Below, in pieces: positions 13,519-23,341 of a stretch of DNA of 64,000 nucleotides. The notes beneath the pieces were generated by a model, which did no database searches, was not told the origin of the DNA, and was given only the letters and a program-made list of their open reading frames with translations. The stretch is from Xanthomonas theicola. GTDB taxonomy: Bacteria > Pseudomonadota > Gammaproteobacteria > Xanthomonadales > Xanthomonadaceae. How positions within the stretch are numbered: position 1 is the stretch's first letter; every line of letters starts with the position of its first letter. A program made the position numbers and the translations under genes. The stretch lies in the NCBI RefSeq assembly GCF_014236795.1, contig NZ_CP049017.1:1900001-1964000 (forward strand), written 5' to 3'.

Positions 13519-14732
13519 TGCCGCGACCCCGCGCCAAACACAACCCGAGCATTCCGCCCCACATCGACCAGGCGAAGCTGCCGAAGGGCGTGTATTGGGA
13601 CAAGAGCGGCAACGGCCGCTGGTACGTGCTGGAGCACCCACGCAGGGCTGTCACGGTGGCAGGGTGCGACGCGCAACTGTCCGACCTGCACGCGATCATG
13701 GAGGCCCGCGCCGGCGGCGCGGCGCGCGGAACCGTGGGGTTCGTCATTGAGCAGTTCGAAGCGAGCACTGAGTTTGCGGAGCTGGCCGCCGGGACGCGCA
13801 AGGGCTACGAGCACCAGGCCAAACTGGTGCGTGCATACCGGACGCCCATGGGCGCGACGCTGGACACGTTGCAGGTAAGCCGGCTTGGACCGGCGGCGAT
13901 CCAGCGCATCGTCGAGTCGATCGCGAAGGGCAAGGACGGCAAGGTCGGCCAGCCGACGAAGGCGAACCACCTGCTGCGCTACCTCCGGCGCACGTTCGCC
14001 TGGGGCATTCGGCACGGCGCATGCGCCTCGAACCCCGCCGCCGGCGTCAGGCAGGCGAGGGAGCGCGCTCGCTTTCGGATGCCCACCCCGGATGTGTTCG
14101 CCCGGCTCGTAGCCTTCGCCACCGAGCGCGGCATGCGTAAGGCTCACACTAAGGGCAGCGTCGCACCGTACCTGGGGCACCTGATGGTCATCGCCTATGC
14201 GTGCCGGCTACGCGGAATCGAGCTGGTGACGCTCACCGACGCGAACGCCACCGAGGTGGGGGTCCTGAGCAACCGTAGGAAGGGCTCAAGGGACAACGTG
14301 ACGCGGTGGACCCCCGAGCTGCGCGGTGCCTGGGATGCGCTGGTAGAGCTGCGCAAGGCGGCCTACAAACGGCACGACATCGACACGGTGGTGCAGCTGA
14401 TGCCGAAAAATCGCCCACTGGTCGTGTCGGAGACGGGCCAGCCGCTCAGCAAATCGTCGCTCGACTCGGCCTGGCAGCGCCTGATGGACGTGGCCACGAA
14501 GCAGGTCGGTGACCAGCCGCCCCTGCTCGCGCCGGAGGACCGTTTCACGCTGCACGGCATCAAGCACCGCGGGATCACCGACAGCGAAGACAAGGCGTCC
14601 GGCGGCCACGTGACCGAGTCGATGCGTCAGCGCTACAACCACGAGGTGCCCACCGTGGAACCGGCAAAACTGCCCGCGTTTTCAGGAGTGATTTCAGGAG
14701 GTGGCGAAAAAACCACCAAAGGCGACGCCTAA
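13518..14732 (+). CDS. int: phage tyrosine integrase
   Basis: A 404-residue tyrosine recombinase. The N-terminal arm-binding region has GVYWDKSGNGRWYV. The core-binding domain runs about residues 85-180. The catalytic domain shows the first arginine in YACRLRGIELVTL, a beta-hairpin lysine in RRKGSRDN, the H-x-x-R in LHGIKHRGITD and the nucleophile in SMRQRYNHE. It ends 14 bases from the 3' end of a tRNA-Lys gene, the expected attachment site, so it should integrate and excise the prophage to its left. Confidence 0.92.
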   Translation: MPRPRAKHNPSIPPHIDQAKLPKGVYWDKSGNGRWYVLEHPRRAVTVAGCDAQLSDLHAIMEARAGGAARGTVGFVIEQFEASTEFAELAAGTRKGYEHQAKLVRAYRTPMGATLDTLQVSRLGPAAIQRIVESIAKGKDGKVGQPTKANHLLRYLRRTFAWGIRHGACASNPAAGVRQARERARFRMPTPDVFARLVAFATERGMRKAHTKGSVAPYLGHLMVIAYACRLRGIELVTLTDANATEVGVLSNRRKGSRDNVTRWTPELRGAWDALVELRKAAYKRHDIDTVVQLMPKNRPLVVSETGQPLSKSSLDSAWQRLMDVATKQVGDQPPLLAPEDRFTLHGIKHRGITDSEDKASGGHVTESMRQRYNHEVPTVEPAKLPAFSGVISGGGEKTTKGDA

Positions 14733-14746
14733 ATCCCTGATTTTTT

Positions 14747-14790
14747 TGGTGGGCCGTGATGGATTCGAACCATCGACCAAAAGATTAAAA
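14747..14790 (-). other. inferred prophage attachment site in the 3' half of tRNA-Lys
   Basis: Integrases of this type recombine in the 3' part of tRNA genes, and the integrase gene abuts this end. The matching direct repeat should lie beyond the left edge of the window, so the exact core length cannot be seen here. Confidence 0.5.
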
Positions 14791-14822
14791 GTCTTCTGCT
14801 CTACCGACTGAGCTAACGGCCC
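14747..14822 (-). tRNA. tRNA-Lys (anticodon TTT)
   Basis: Read leftward, 76 bases fold as a standard cloverleaf: acceptor GGGCCGT pairing with ACGGCCC, D arm with TAGCTCAGTCGG, anticodon loop CTTTTAA (TTT), T arm GGTTCGAATCC, discriminator A and encoded CCA at 14749-14747. It is the right-hand boundary of the prophage and still complete, because integration restores the 3' end. Confidence 0.95.
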
Positions 14823-14831
14823 AAAACAATG

Positions 14832-14850
14832 CCCCGGCCTTGCGCCGGGG
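14832..14850 (-). terminator. rho-independent terminator after queC
   Basis: CCCCGGC/GCCGGGG (7 bp, 5-base loop) followed, read leftward, by ATTGTTTT. It lies between the queC stop and the tRNA-Lys gene. Confidence 0.6.
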
Positions 14851-14885
14851 TGCGTAGTCTACCCCAGCCCCGGGCCAACGCGAAA

Positions 14886-15551
14886 TCAGGCGTAGCGGGT
14901 CGGGTCGGCCACGCGAGCGTCGACGAAGCCGGCGGCACGCAGGCGGCAGGCATCGCAGTGGCCGCAGGCGCGGCCGTCGGCATCGGCGCGATAGCAGGAC
15001 ACGGTCAGGCCGAAATCCACGTCCAGGCGCATGCCCTCGCGCACGATGTCGGCCTTGCTCATGCGCTGCAGCGGCGCATGCACGCGCAGGCCGGCGCCCT
15101 CCACGCCGGCCTTGGTCGCCAGGTTCGCCAGCGTCTGGAACGCGTCGATGAACTCCGGGCGGCAGTCCGGATAGCCGGAGTAATCCACGGCGTTGACGCC
15201 ACAGAAGATGTCCGCCGCGCCCAGCACCTCGGCCCAGCCCAGCGCCACCGACAGCATGATGGTGTTGCGCGCGGGCACGTAGGTGACCGGGATGCCCCCG
15301 CCGCCCGCGTCCGGCACCTCGATGTCGTCGGTCAGCGCGGAACCGCCGATGCTGCGCAGGTCGACGTTGACGGTCTTGTGCGCCACCGCGCCGAGCGCGC
15401 CGGCCACGCGCGTGGCCGCGTCCAGCTCCGAGGTGTGGCGCTGGCCATAGCGCACGCTCAGCGCATGCACGGCATAGCCCTGCTCGCGGGCGATGGCGAC
15501 GACGACGGCGGAATCCATGCCACCGGAGAGGAGGACGACGGCGTTTTTCAT
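14886..15551 (-). CDS. queC: 7-cyano-7-deazaguanine synthase QueC
   Basis: A 221-residue cytoplasmic enzyme that converts 7-carboxy-7-deazaguanine to preQ0, with ATP and ammonia, in queuosine tRNA modification. The PP-loop SGGMDS lies at residues ~9-14, and the C-terminal zinc site is [18 protein letters not shown] (four cysteines). The ATG at 15551 gives the family's normal N-terminus [11 protein letters not shown]. It lies downstream of queE in the same direction, separated by an inverted-repeat element. Confidence 0.95.
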   Translation of the reverse strand: MKNAVVLLSGGMDSAVVVAIAREQGYAVHALSVRYGQRHTSELDAATRVAGALGAVAHKTVNVDLRSIGGSALTDDIEVPDAGGGGIPVTYVPARNTIMLSVALGWAEVLGAADIFCGVNAVDYSGYPDCRPEFIDAFQTLANLATKAGVEGAGLRVHAPLQRMSKADIVREGMRLDVDFGLTVSCYRADADGRACGHCDACRLRAAGFVDARVADPTRYA

Positions 15552-15567
15552 GTGGGTGCTGGGAATG

Positions 15568-15707
15568 GGGAATGGAGAAACGGGAATGGACAGAGCGTAA
15601 CAGCTGCACCGAACATGGGAGATCGCCGGCTTTCGAGAAGCAGAAGCGAGGCAACCGACAACACGTCCGCGGCGCAGCGCCTTGCCGATTGCCGTTTCTC
15701 CATTCCC
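15568..15707. repeat. inverted-repeat element between queE and queC
   Basis: GGGAATGGAGAAACGG at 15568-15583 is perfectly inverted at 15692-15707, 108 bases apart, and is flanked by partial GGGAATGG repeats. Same size and intergenic placement as the GGGACTC-arm family elsewhere in the window, with a different arm sequence. Confidence 0.65.
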
Positions 15708-15732
15708 GACTCCCGGCTGCACGTCCGCGCAG

Positions 15733-16410
15733 CTAACGGCCCGGCTCGTCGTTCCACAGCAGCTTGTGCAGTTGCATCTGGAAGCGCACCGGCAGGCGGT
15801 CGGCGACGATCCAGTCGGCCAGGTCGCGCGGCGCCAGTTCGCTCTTGCTCGGCGAGAACCAGACGGTGCAGCGCTCGTGCAGGCGGTGTTCGGCGACAAT
15901 CGCGCGCGCCCAGTCGTAGTCGGCGCGGCTGCACAGCACGAACTTGATCTGGTCGCGCACGGTCAGCAGCGGCAGGTTCTCCCAGCGGTTGCGCTGCGCT
16001 TCCTGCGAGGCCGGGGTCTTGATGTCGAGCACCCGCGACACGCGCGGGTCCACCTCGGCGATGTCGAGCGCGCCGGAGGTCTCCAGCGATACGTCGTAAC
16101 CGGCGTCGCACAACTGGCGCAGCAGGTGCAGACAGCGCTTCTGCGCCAGCGGCTCGCCGCCGGTCACGCAGACGTGGCGCACGCCATGGCGCGCCACTTC
16201 GGCCAGGATCGCGCCAATGTCCCACCACTGCCCGCCATGGAAGGCATAGGCGGTGTCGCAATAGCTGCAGCGCAGCGGGCAACCGGTCAGGCGCACGAAC
16301 ACGGTCGGCCAGCCGGCGCTGTCGGCCTCGCCCTGCAGCGACAGGAAGATCTCCGTCAGCTTCAGGCGCGGCAGCGGGCTTTGCACGATATCGCTGGGAA
16401 CGGCGGCCAT
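15733..16410 (-). CDS. queE: 7-carboxy-7-deazaguanine synthase QueE
   Basis: A 225-residue radical-SAM enzyme that makes 7-carboxy-7-deazaguanine from carboxytetrahydropterin, the step before QueC. The 4Fe-4S site is CPLRCSYC, preceded by [20 protein letters not shown] and followed by the glycine-rich [12 protein letters not shown] at 16410 chosen because the family begins about 20-25 residues before LKLTEIF. It follows cpoB closely, continuing the tol-pal direction. Confidence 0.93.
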   Translation of the reverse strand: MAAVPSDIVQSPLPRLKLTEIFLSLQGEADSAGWPTVFVRLTGCPLRCSYCDTAYAFHGGQWWDIGAILAEVARHGVRHVCVTGGEPLAQKRCLHLLRQLCDAGYDVSLETSGALDIAEVDPRVSRVLDIKTPASQEAQRNRWENLPLLTVRDQIKFVLCSRADYDWARAIVAEHRLHERCTVWFSPSKSELAPRDLADWIVADRLPVRFQMQLHKLLWNDEPGR

Positions 16411-16456
16411 GGCGGGAGAAGGTTGCTCCCGCGGCGATGGCGGCAGCGTTCGGGGC

Positions 16457-17251
16457 TCAGTGCAGGTGCTGGCCGATGCGGATCGACTGCAAACGATCCT
16501 GCGCGGTCCGCGCAGCATCCGATCCCGGATACTGGCTGATGACCTGCTGCAGGGTCTGCTCGGCCTCCTGGGCGCGGCCTTCGCCGTACTGGGACAGGCC
16601 CAGCTTGAGCAGGGCGCCGGATGCTTTGTCGTGGGTCGGATAGCGGCCGATCAGATCGCGGAACTGCGCCTCGGCCAGCGGGAAATTCTTGGTGGCGTAA
16701 TAGCTTTCGCCCAGCCAGTACAAGGCATTGGGGGCATAGACGCCGTTCGGGTACAGCTCGAGAAAACTCTGCAACAGGTTCGCCGAGTCGGCGTACTTGC
16801 CGGCCTTCAGCGCATCGAAGGCGACGTTGTAGCTGGTGCGCTCATCGCCGGCGGCGGCCAGCGTCCCGGCATCGCCATGCACCGACGGCGCGCGCTCGGA
16901 CACCGCAGCCGGCTTGGCCGCGGGTGCGGCCGGTGCGGCGGCGGCGGCCGGCGGCATCGCGCCACCCTCGATCCGGTTCAGGCGGCCGTCCAGGTCCAGG
17001 TACTGGTCCTTGGCGCGCTGCTTGAGTTGTTCGTTGTCGTGCTGCAATTGCTCGATCGTGGCTTGCAGCGACTGCATCTGGGTCCGCAGCTGGTTGAGCT
17101 GGTTCAGCATGTCGGTGTTGGCCTGGGTGTTCATCGCCTGCTGCTCGAGCGCGGACACGCGGTCGGCCAGGCTTGCGCGCTGCGCATGAGCCGGCGCGGC
17201 GACCACCAGGGTCGCCGCGACGATCATCGATGTGAGGACACCGATACGCAT
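16457..17251 (-). CDS. cpoB: cell division coordinator CpoB (YbgF)
   Basis: A 264-residue periplasmic protein: signal peptide ending AHAQ, an N-terminal trimerising coiled coil (residues ~30-90, NQLRTQMQSLQATIEQLQHD), an Ala/Pro linker, then TPR repeats (YNVAFDALKAGKYADSANLL, YWLGESYYATKNFPLAEAQF, LLKLGLSQYGEGRAQEAEQT). CpoB links Tol-Pal to peptidoglycan synthesis at the septum. It begins 3 bases after pal and ends the tol-pal operon. Confidence 0.95.
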   Translation of the reverse strand: MRIGVLTSMIVAATLVVAAPAHAQRASLADRVSALEQQAMNTQANTDMLNQLNQLRTQMQSLQATIEQLQHDNEQLKQRAKDQYLDLDGRLNRIEGGAMPPAAAAAPAAPAAKPAAVSERAPSVHGDAGTLAAAGDERTSYNVAFDALKAGKYADSANLLQSFLELYPNGVYAPNALYWLGESYYATKNFPLAEAQFRDLIGRYPTHDKASGALLKLGLSQYGEGRAQEAEQTLQQVISQYPGSDAARTAQDRLQSIRIGQHLH

Positions 17252-17254
17252 CTA

Positions 17255-17776
17255 TTACTGCGCCGTGTAGACGATCTCGACGCGACGGTTCTGCGACCAG
17301 CAGGACTCGTTCGACTCGGTACAGACCGGACGCTCTTCGCCGTGGCTGACCACGCTCAGCTGCGCAGCCGGACCGCGGGCAGCCTGCAGCGCCGACGACA
17401 CGGCGTTGCCGCGACGCTCGCCCAGGCCCATGTTGTACTCGCGCGAACCGCGCTCATCGGCATTGCCCTGCAGGGTGATGCGCGAGGACGGACGGTCGCG
17501 CAGGTACTTGGCGTGGCACGCCATGATGGCCTGGAACTCCGGCTTCAGCGAATCCTGGTCCAGATCGAAGTAGACCACGCGCTGGCGCAGGCAGGCATCG
17601 GTGTCCAGGTCGCCCGGGCCGTACAGGCCCGAGGTCGATGGGCCGGTCGGGGAGGTGGTGCCGGTGGTGCCGGTGGTGTCGGTCGTTGGGGGAACTTCCT
17701 TGACCTTCTTGGAGCAGCCGGCCAGGGCTGCGACGGACAACAGCGAAACAAGCAGAACGCGGGTGGTCTTGTTCAT
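17255..17776 (-). CDS. pal: peptidoglycan-associated lipoprotein Pal
   Basis: A 173-residue outer-membrane lipoprotein with lipobox LAGC near residue 21, a Thr/Pro/Gly-rich linker (TTDTTGTTGTT), then an OmpA-like domain with VYFDLDQDSL and the peptidoglycan-binding NADERGSREYNMGLGERR. It anchors the outer membrane to the cell wall and works with TolB. The C-terminus carries two cysteines (VCTESNESC), common in the Xanthomonas protein. Confidence 0.96.
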   Translation of the reverse strand: MNKTTRVLLVSLLSVAALAGCSKKVKEVPPTTDTTGTTGTTSPTGPSTSGLYGPGDLDTDACLRQRVVYFDLDQDSLKPEFQAIMACHAKYLRDRPSSRITLQGNADERGSREYNMGLGERRGNAVSSALQAARGPAAQLSVVSHGEERPVCTESNESCWSQNRRVEIVYTAQ

Positions 17777-17847
17777 GGCGATACCTTTGTGGCTCCTGAG
17801 CCGATGAGGGGTTCAACGCAGCGAAATATTAACATCAAACATTCATG

Positions 17848-19167
17848 TCAACGCGCGGTCCGGTACGGGGACCACGACGGCTCGCGCACATCGCCATCGG
17901 CCAGGACCAGGCGCTGGCGAACGCGGGCGTCGGCCGAGACTGCGTAGAGCACGCCGCGCCCACCCTCGCGAGCGGCGTACAGGACCATGCTGGCATTGGG
18001 CGCGAAGCTTGGCGACTCGTCCAGCGAGCCGGTGGACAGAGTGCTCCAGCGCGGCGCGCCGAGGCTGCGATCCATCATCGCGATCTTGTAGGTGTTGCCG
18101 CTGCCCTGGGCGACGGCGATCTTGTTGCCGTCGAAGGACACGCTGGCGGTGGCGTTGTAGTTGCCCTGGAAGGTCACCCGGCTGGCGCTGCCCCCGGTCG
18201 CCGCCACCTGGTAGATCTGTGGGCGGCCGCCGCGGTCGGAGGTGAAGTAGAGGGTGCTGCCGTCCGGCGCCCAGGTCGGCTCGGTGTCGATGCCGAAGTG
18301 GTTGGTCAGCTGGGTCAGTTGCTTGCTGCCCAGGTCCATCACGTAGATCTCCGGGTTGCCGCTGCGCGACAGCGCCAGGGCCAGCTTGCGGCCGTCCGGC
18401 GAGAACGAGGGCGCGCCGTTGATGCCGCGGAAGCTGGACACCAGCTGGCGGGCGCCGGTGGCGATGTCCTGGATGTAGATCGAGGAGTTGCCGCGCTCGA
18501 AGCTCACGTAGGCCAGCTTCTTGCCGTCCGGGCTCCAGTTCGGCGACAGCAGCGGCTCGGCCGAGCGCACGATGGTCTGCGGGTTGTAGCCGTCGGAATC
18601 GGCGACCATCAGCGCATAGCGCATCGCCCCGCCCTTGCCGCTGGCGGTGACGTAGGCGATGCGGGTCCAGAAGGCGCCGCGCACGCCGGTGATCTTCTCG
18701 TAGATGGCATCGGCCATCTGGTGCGCCACGTCGCGCATCGCGCTGGCGCGTGCGGTCATCGCCAGGCCGAGCATGCGCTCGCCCTTGGCCACGTCGAACA
18801 GTTCGTACTCGACCCGGTAGGCGCCCTCGCCGGCGTCCATCACCCGGCCGGCGACCAGGTAGTCCTGCTTCAGCGCGCGCCAGGTGGCGTACTGCACTTC
18901 ACTGCCGCGGGTCGGGCGTTCGACGATCTGCGCCTCGGGCAGGTTGCGGAACTGGCCGGAACGGTCCAGATCGGCGCGGACCACCGCGGCCACGTCGGTG
19001 GACGGCGCGGCAGCCGATCCCTGGTACGGCATCGGCACGACGGTGATCGGGGTCGCCGACGCGTTGCCGCCGACGATATCGATTTCCAAGCCCTTGTCCT
19101 GGGCGAACGCGGCCAAGGGGAGCAAGAGGGCGGTCAGGACGGCAAGCCAGCGTGGCAGTTTCTTCAT
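17848..19167 (-). CDS. tolB: Tol-Pal system protein TolB
   Basis: A 439-residue periplasmic beta-propeller protein. Signal peptide LPRWLAVLTALLLPLAAFAQ, an N-terminal alpha/beta domain, then WD40-like PD40 repeats (SPNWSPDGKKLAYVS, APSFSPDGRKLALAL, EPTWAPDGSTLYFTS). ATG at 19167 matches the signal peptide. It binds Pal and TolA. Confidence 0.96.
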   Translation of the reverse strand: MKKLPRWLAVLTALLLPLAAFAQDKGLEIDIVGGNASATPITVVPMPYQGSAAAPSTDVAAVVRADLDRSGQFRNLPEAQIVERPTRGSEVQYATWRALKQDYLVAGRVMDAGEGAYRVEYELFDVAKGERMLGLAMTARASAMRDVAHQMADAIYEKITGVRGAFWTRIAYVTASGKGGAMRYALMVADSDGYNPQTIVRSAEPLLSPNWSPDGKKLAYVSFERGNSSIYIQDIATGARQLVSSFRGINGAPSFSPDGRKLALALSRSGNPEIYVMDLGSKQLTQLTNHFGIDTEPTWAPDGSTLYFTSDRGGRPQIYQVAATGGSASRVTFQGNYNATASVSFDGNKIAVAQGSGNTYKIAMMDRSLGAPRWSTLSTGSLDESPSFAPNASMVLYAAREGGRGVLYAVSADARVRQRLVLADGDVREPSWSPYRTAR

Positions 19168-19363
19168 GGATCGCTCAACGGTACTCGGAAAGGCGCAAAG
19201 TAGAGATAGCAATGCGCGGGTGAACATATTCCCAACCATGAACACCGCGATGTGAAGCCGGTGGCAGGATACGCGGATTATCGCCCATCGCGACGCCGCC
19301 GGGAGCCCGCCCATCGATCGCGGGCCCGGGTCCGGGTGCCGCGCGCTTCCGCGCCACCCGGCC

Positions 19364-20354
19364 TCACCGGTCCTGCGCGGTGAAGTTGAAGGTCAGGTCG
19401 CGCGCGAACACCGATTCGAAACCCCGGTACGGCAGCGGCTGCGCCCGCAGCACCGCGGCCTCGATCGAGCGCCGCCCCGCCTCGTCGTAGGGGCAGTCGG
19501 GGCTGACCCTAGCCTCGATCACCTGCCCACCGACGATCTGCTTGATCGCGATCTTGCACTTCTGCCCCAGCGGCACCGAATCCGGCCGCACCCACTGGCT
19601 CAGCACCGCCTGCTGGATCGCCGCGGCGTACTTGGCCGACAGGTCGGTATTGGTGCCGTTCTGCCCGGGCGCGGCCTGCGGCGTGGCCGCGGCGGCGGCC
19701 GAGGCCTGCTGGGCGCGCACGTCGGCCAGCTGGCGCAGCTTCTGCTCGGCCAGCCTGGCCTCGCGGTCGGCCTGCTCGCGCTGCTTGCGGATCTCGGCGA
19801 TCTTCTTCTGCCGCTCCTCTTCCTGCTGCGCGGCCAGGCGCTGTTTCTGCTCGGCTTCCTGCTGCCGCTTCCGCTCGGTCAGGTCGACCTGTTCCTGGCG
19901 GCGCTTGGCTTCCTGCTCCTGCTTCTCCTTTTCCTGGGAGATCGCGGTGCGGGACGCGCGGTCCTGGTCCATCTTGTCCGGCACCGGGATGACGTCCTGG
20001 GCCTGTTGCTGCTGCGGGGTCGGCGCCTGCTGCGGCTTGGGCACGGGCACCGGCTGCGGCGGCGGCACCGTGTCTTCCTCGGCCGTTTCCTTGACCGGCT
20101 CGGGCAGCGGCTCGGGGACCGGCTTGGGCGCGTCCCGCACGGCCTTCTGCGCCGAGCGCACATCCGCCGACGACACCACCAGCGACGCCTCGACCATCGG
20201 CGAGCCCGCCGCCGGCTCCACCTCGCGCACCGGCGACCACCACCAGGCGAGGAAGAACAGCAGCGCGAGCAGCACGTGCACGGCCACCGCCAGGACGATG
20301 CCGTACATCAGGCCATCATTGTCGCCCTGGGCCAGATGCGGTCGGGAATCGGCT

Positions 20355-20365
<11 letters not shown>
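19364..20365 (-). CDS. tolA: Tol-Pal system protein TolA
   Basis: A 333-residue inner-membrane protein. One N-terminal transmembrane helix (MYGIVLAVAVHVLLALLFFL), a Pro-rich then long Lys/Glu/Gln-rich helical domain spanning the periplasm (EKQEQEAKRRQEQVDLTERK), and a C-terminal globular domain (YAAAIQQAVLSQWVRP, CPYDEAGRRSIEAAV). It energises the envelope through TolQR. The start overlaps tolR by 11 bases. The 196 bases before tolB hold no gene. Confidence 0.95.
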
Positions 20366-20792
<427 letters not shown>

Positions 20793-20829
20793 GCGGGAAT
20801 CCTGGGATCTTTTGGGCGGGACGCGGCGC

Positions 20830-21624
20830 TCAGTCGCCGCTGGCCTGGCGCTGCAGGATGGAGCTGAATTCTTCGGAGAAGGTCTCGAAGCGCACGGCCA
20901 GGCGCTCGACCCGGGTGGTGAAGCGGTTGTACGCCCACACCGCCGGGATCGCCACGAACAGGCCGATGGCGGTGGCGAACAGCGCCTCGGAAATGCCCGG
21001 TGCGACCGCGGCGATCCCCGCTTGCTGGCCGCTGTTGAGCATGTCGTGCATGGTCACCATGATGCCGAACACGGTGCCGACCAGGCCGACGTACGGTGCG
21101 GTGGAACCGATGTTGGCCAGCAGTTCCAGGTTGCGTTCCAGGCGGTCCACTTCGCGCGCATAGGTGGCGCGCATCGCCCGCTGCGCGCCTTCCAGCTGGA
21201 TGCGCGCGTCGAGCTTGCGCTTGTCGCGCAGGCGGGCGAACTCGCGGAAGCCGGCCTCGAAGATCGCCTCCAGCCCGCCGACCACGCGGTTGCGGTCGGC
21301 CGCGCCGGCGTAGAGCTTGGTCAGGTCGGTGCCGGACCAGAAGCGGTTCTCGAACTCGTCGGCCTCGCGGTTGGCCTGCTTGAACACCCGCGCCTTGCGG
21401 AAAATGATCACCCAGCTGATCAGCGAGCCGAGCAGCAGCAGCAACACGATGACCTTGACCGGCAGGCTGGCCTTGAGCATCAGGTCCAGATAGTTGATGC
21501 CGCCGTGGGCGGCGGTACTGGCGACAGCCTGCGCGGCGGTACCGGTCACGTCCTGCGGCAGCGCCTCCACCACCGTGTCCTGCAGGGCCAGGAGCAATGC
21601 GATCATCCGTCGTTCCTCAGTCAT
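20830..21624 (-). CDS. tolQ: Tol-Pal system protein TolQ
   Basis: A MotA/TolQ/ExbB-family inner-membrane protein with three helices (VKVIVLLLLLGSLISWVIIF; a central pair near STAPYVGLVGTVFGIM; FATAIGLFVAIPAVWAYNRF). The ATG at 21624 overlaps the ybgC stop as ATGA and gives 264 residues. An ATG at 21606 (MIALLLALQ) has GAGGAA well placed upstream and is the likelier true start. Motor component with TolR. Confidence 0.95.
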   Translation of the reverse strand: MTEERRMIALLLALQDTVVEALPQDVTGTAAQAVASTAAHGGINYLDLMLKASLPVKVIVLLLLLGSLISWVIIFRKARVFKQANREADEFENRFWSGTDLTKLYAGAADRNRVVGGLEAIFEAGFREFARLRDKRKLDARIQLEGAQRAMRATYAREVDRLERNLELLANIGSTAPYVGLVGTVFGIMVTMHDMLNSGQQAGIAAVAPGISEALFATAIGLFVAIPAVWAYNRFTTRVERLAVRFETFSEEFSSILQRQASGD

Positions 21625-22076
21625 TCCGCTTCAGTGATTTCGAGAATTTTCAATGCGTCGTACAACATGTCGTCCATGCCGCGCGGGCGGAAACTGCCGG
21701 CGCCCAGCGCCGCCACCTTCACCTGCGCACGCAGCAACAGCTCGCCGTCGCGATGGATCGACTGCGCGAACAGCAGGCTGGCGCGCCTGCATTGCGACAG
21801 CGCGACGCCGACCTGCAGCATATCGTCCAGGCGTGCCGGGCGCAGGAAATCCAGTTGCATCGCGCGCACCGCGAACACCAGGTCGTGCTGCAGGCGCAGA
21901 GGTTCCTGGCCGTGGCCCAGCGCGCGCAGCCACTCCGTGCGCGCCCGTTCCAGGAAAGCCACGTAGCGCGCATGGTAGACCACGCCACCGGCGTCGGTAT
22001 CTTCCCAGTAGATGCGTGTCGGCCAACTGAATAGATGCCGGGACTGGGGACTGGGGACTGGGGACTCGGTGGTCAT
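21621..22076 (-). CDS. ybgC: acyl-CoA thioesterase YbgC
   Basis: A hot-dog-fold thioesterase of the Tol-Pal operon, with YWEDTDAGGVVYHARYVAFL (catalytic Asp in the DTDAGGVVYH motif) and RARTEWLRALG. The first ~15 residues (MTTESPVPSPQSR) are encoded by the arm of an intergenic inverted repeat and are not part of the family. No better in-frame start is obvious, since conserved sequence begins at FSWPTRIYWED. Confidence 0.93.
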   Translation of the reverse strand: MTTESPVPSPQSRHLFSWPTRIYWEDTDAGGVVYHARYVAFLERARTEWLRALGHGQEPLRLQHDLVFAVRAMQLDFLRPARLDDMLQVGVALSQCRRASLLFAQSIHRDGELLLRAQVKVAALGAGSFRPRGMDDMLYDALKILEITEAE

Positions 22077-22173
22077 GGACTCCGCCCGGTCGATGAGAAA
22101 ACCAGGCGCAGCGCGGCGGCGGCGCGACTCAAAACAGCTCTCCCGAGTCCCCAGTCCCCAGTCCCGAGTCCCG
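22040..22173. repeat. GGGACTC-arm inverted repeat between ruvB and ybgC
   Basis: The left arm is a tandem run of GGGACTG/GGGACTC units (22040-22069). The right arm is the inverse run of CCCAGTC/CCCGAGT units (22141-22173). The arms reach into the 5' codons of ybgC and the 3' codons of ruvB. Confidence 0.75.
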
Positions 22174-23163
22174 CGGCGGCTTGAGGCCCAGGTGCAGATA
22201 GGCCTTGTTGGTGGCCATGCGCCCGCGCGCGGTGCGGATCAGGTAGCCCTGCTGGATCAGGTAGGGCTCGATCACGTCCTCCAGGGTGCCGCGCTCTTCC
22301 GACAGCGAGGCGGCCAGCGACTCGACCCCGACCGGGCCGCCGTCGAAATAGTCGATGATGGTGCGCAACAGGCGCCGGTCGAGCTCGTCGAAGCCTTCCG
22401 GGTCGACTTTGAGCATCTGCATCGCCGCCTGCGCGACCGCCACGTCGATGTGCCCGCCGGCACGCACCTGGGCGAAGTCGCGGACCCGCCGCAGCAACCG
22501 GTTGGCGATGCGCGGGGTGCCCCGCGCGCGGCGCGCGATCTCGGCGCAGCCGTCGCCGTCGCAGGCGATGCCGAGGATGCCGGCGGAACGGCGCACGATG
22601 CGGGCCAACTCCTCCGGGGTATAGAACGCCAGGCGCTGCACGATGCCGAAGCGGTCGCGCAGTGGCGCGGTCAGCAGGCCGGCGCGGGTGGTGGCGCCGA
22701 TCAGGGTGAACGGCGGCAGGTCGATCTTGATCGAGCGCGCGGCCGGGCCCTCGCCGATCATGATGTCGATCTGGAAGTCTTCCATCGCCGGGTACAGCAC
22801 TTCCTCCACCACCGGCGACAGGCGGTGGATCTCGTCCACGAACAGCACGTCGTGCGGCTGCAGGTTGGTCAGCAGCGCCGCCAGGTCGCCGGCCTTGTCG
22901 ATCACCGGGCCGGAGGTCACCCGCAGGTTGACCCCCAGCTCGTTGGCGATGACATGGCTGAGCGTGGTCTTGCCCAGCCCCGGCGGCCCGAAGATCAGCA
23001 CATGGTCCAGCGCCTCGCCGCGCGCCTTGGCCGCCTCGATGTAGATCGACAGCTGTTCGCGCACCGGCTGCTGGCCGAGGTAGTCGTCCAGCCGCCGGGG
23101 GCGGATGCTGGCCTCGACCGCATCGTCTTCGCGGGTGGCGCCGGTGGCGATAAGGCGGTCCAT
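22129..23163 (-). CDS. ruvB: Holliday junction branch-migration helicase RuvB
   Basis: A 344-residue AAA+ motor: [14 protein letters not shown], Walker [11 protein letters not shown], Walker [11 protein letters not shown], sensor [18 protein letters not shown], arginine finger region and a C-terminal winged helix ([35 protein letters not shown]). It drives RuvA-bound junctions. The last ~12 residues ([13 protein letters not shown]) come from the adjoining inverted repeat and are not conserved. Separated from ruvA and ruvC by kup. Confidence 0.97.
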   Translation of the reverse strand: MDRLIATGATREDDAVEASIRPRRLDDYLGQQPVREQLSIYIEAAKARGEALDHVLIFGPPGLGKTTLSHVIANELGVNLRVTSGPVIDKAGDLAALLTNLQPHDVLFVDEIHRLSPVVEEVLYPAMEDFQIDIMIGEGPAARSIKIDLPPFTLIGATTRAGLLTAPLRDRFGIVQRLAFYTPEELARIVRRSAGILGIACDGDGCAEIARRARGTPRIANRLLRRVRDFAQVRAGGHIDVAVAQAAMQMLKVDPEGFDELDRRLLRTIIDYFDGGPVGVESLAASLSEERGTLEDVIEPYLIQQGYLIRTARGRMATNKAYLHLGLKPPRDSGLGTGDSGELF

Positions 23164-23170
23164 CAGGGCC

Positions 23171-23337
23171 GGGACCCGGGACCCGGGACCGGGGACCCGG
23201 AAAGCGGATCCAGGGTCCGACGGAGCATCGGCAAATGACAGGGAGAGGAAGCGGCAAATTGCATCCCGCCATTGTAGGCAACAACAGCGCGAATCACCGC
23301 TTTTCCGGGTCCCCGGTCCCGGGTCCCGGGTCCCGAC
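23171..23337. repeat. GGGACCC-arm inverted repeat between kup and ruvB
   Basis: The left arm is a run of GGGACCC units ending CCCGGAAAGCGG (to 23207). The right arm begins CCGCTTTTCCGGG near 23298 and continues with GGTCCCGGGT units. The arms are inverse complements about 90 bases apart. Confidence 0.75.
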
Positions 23338-23341
23338 CCCA

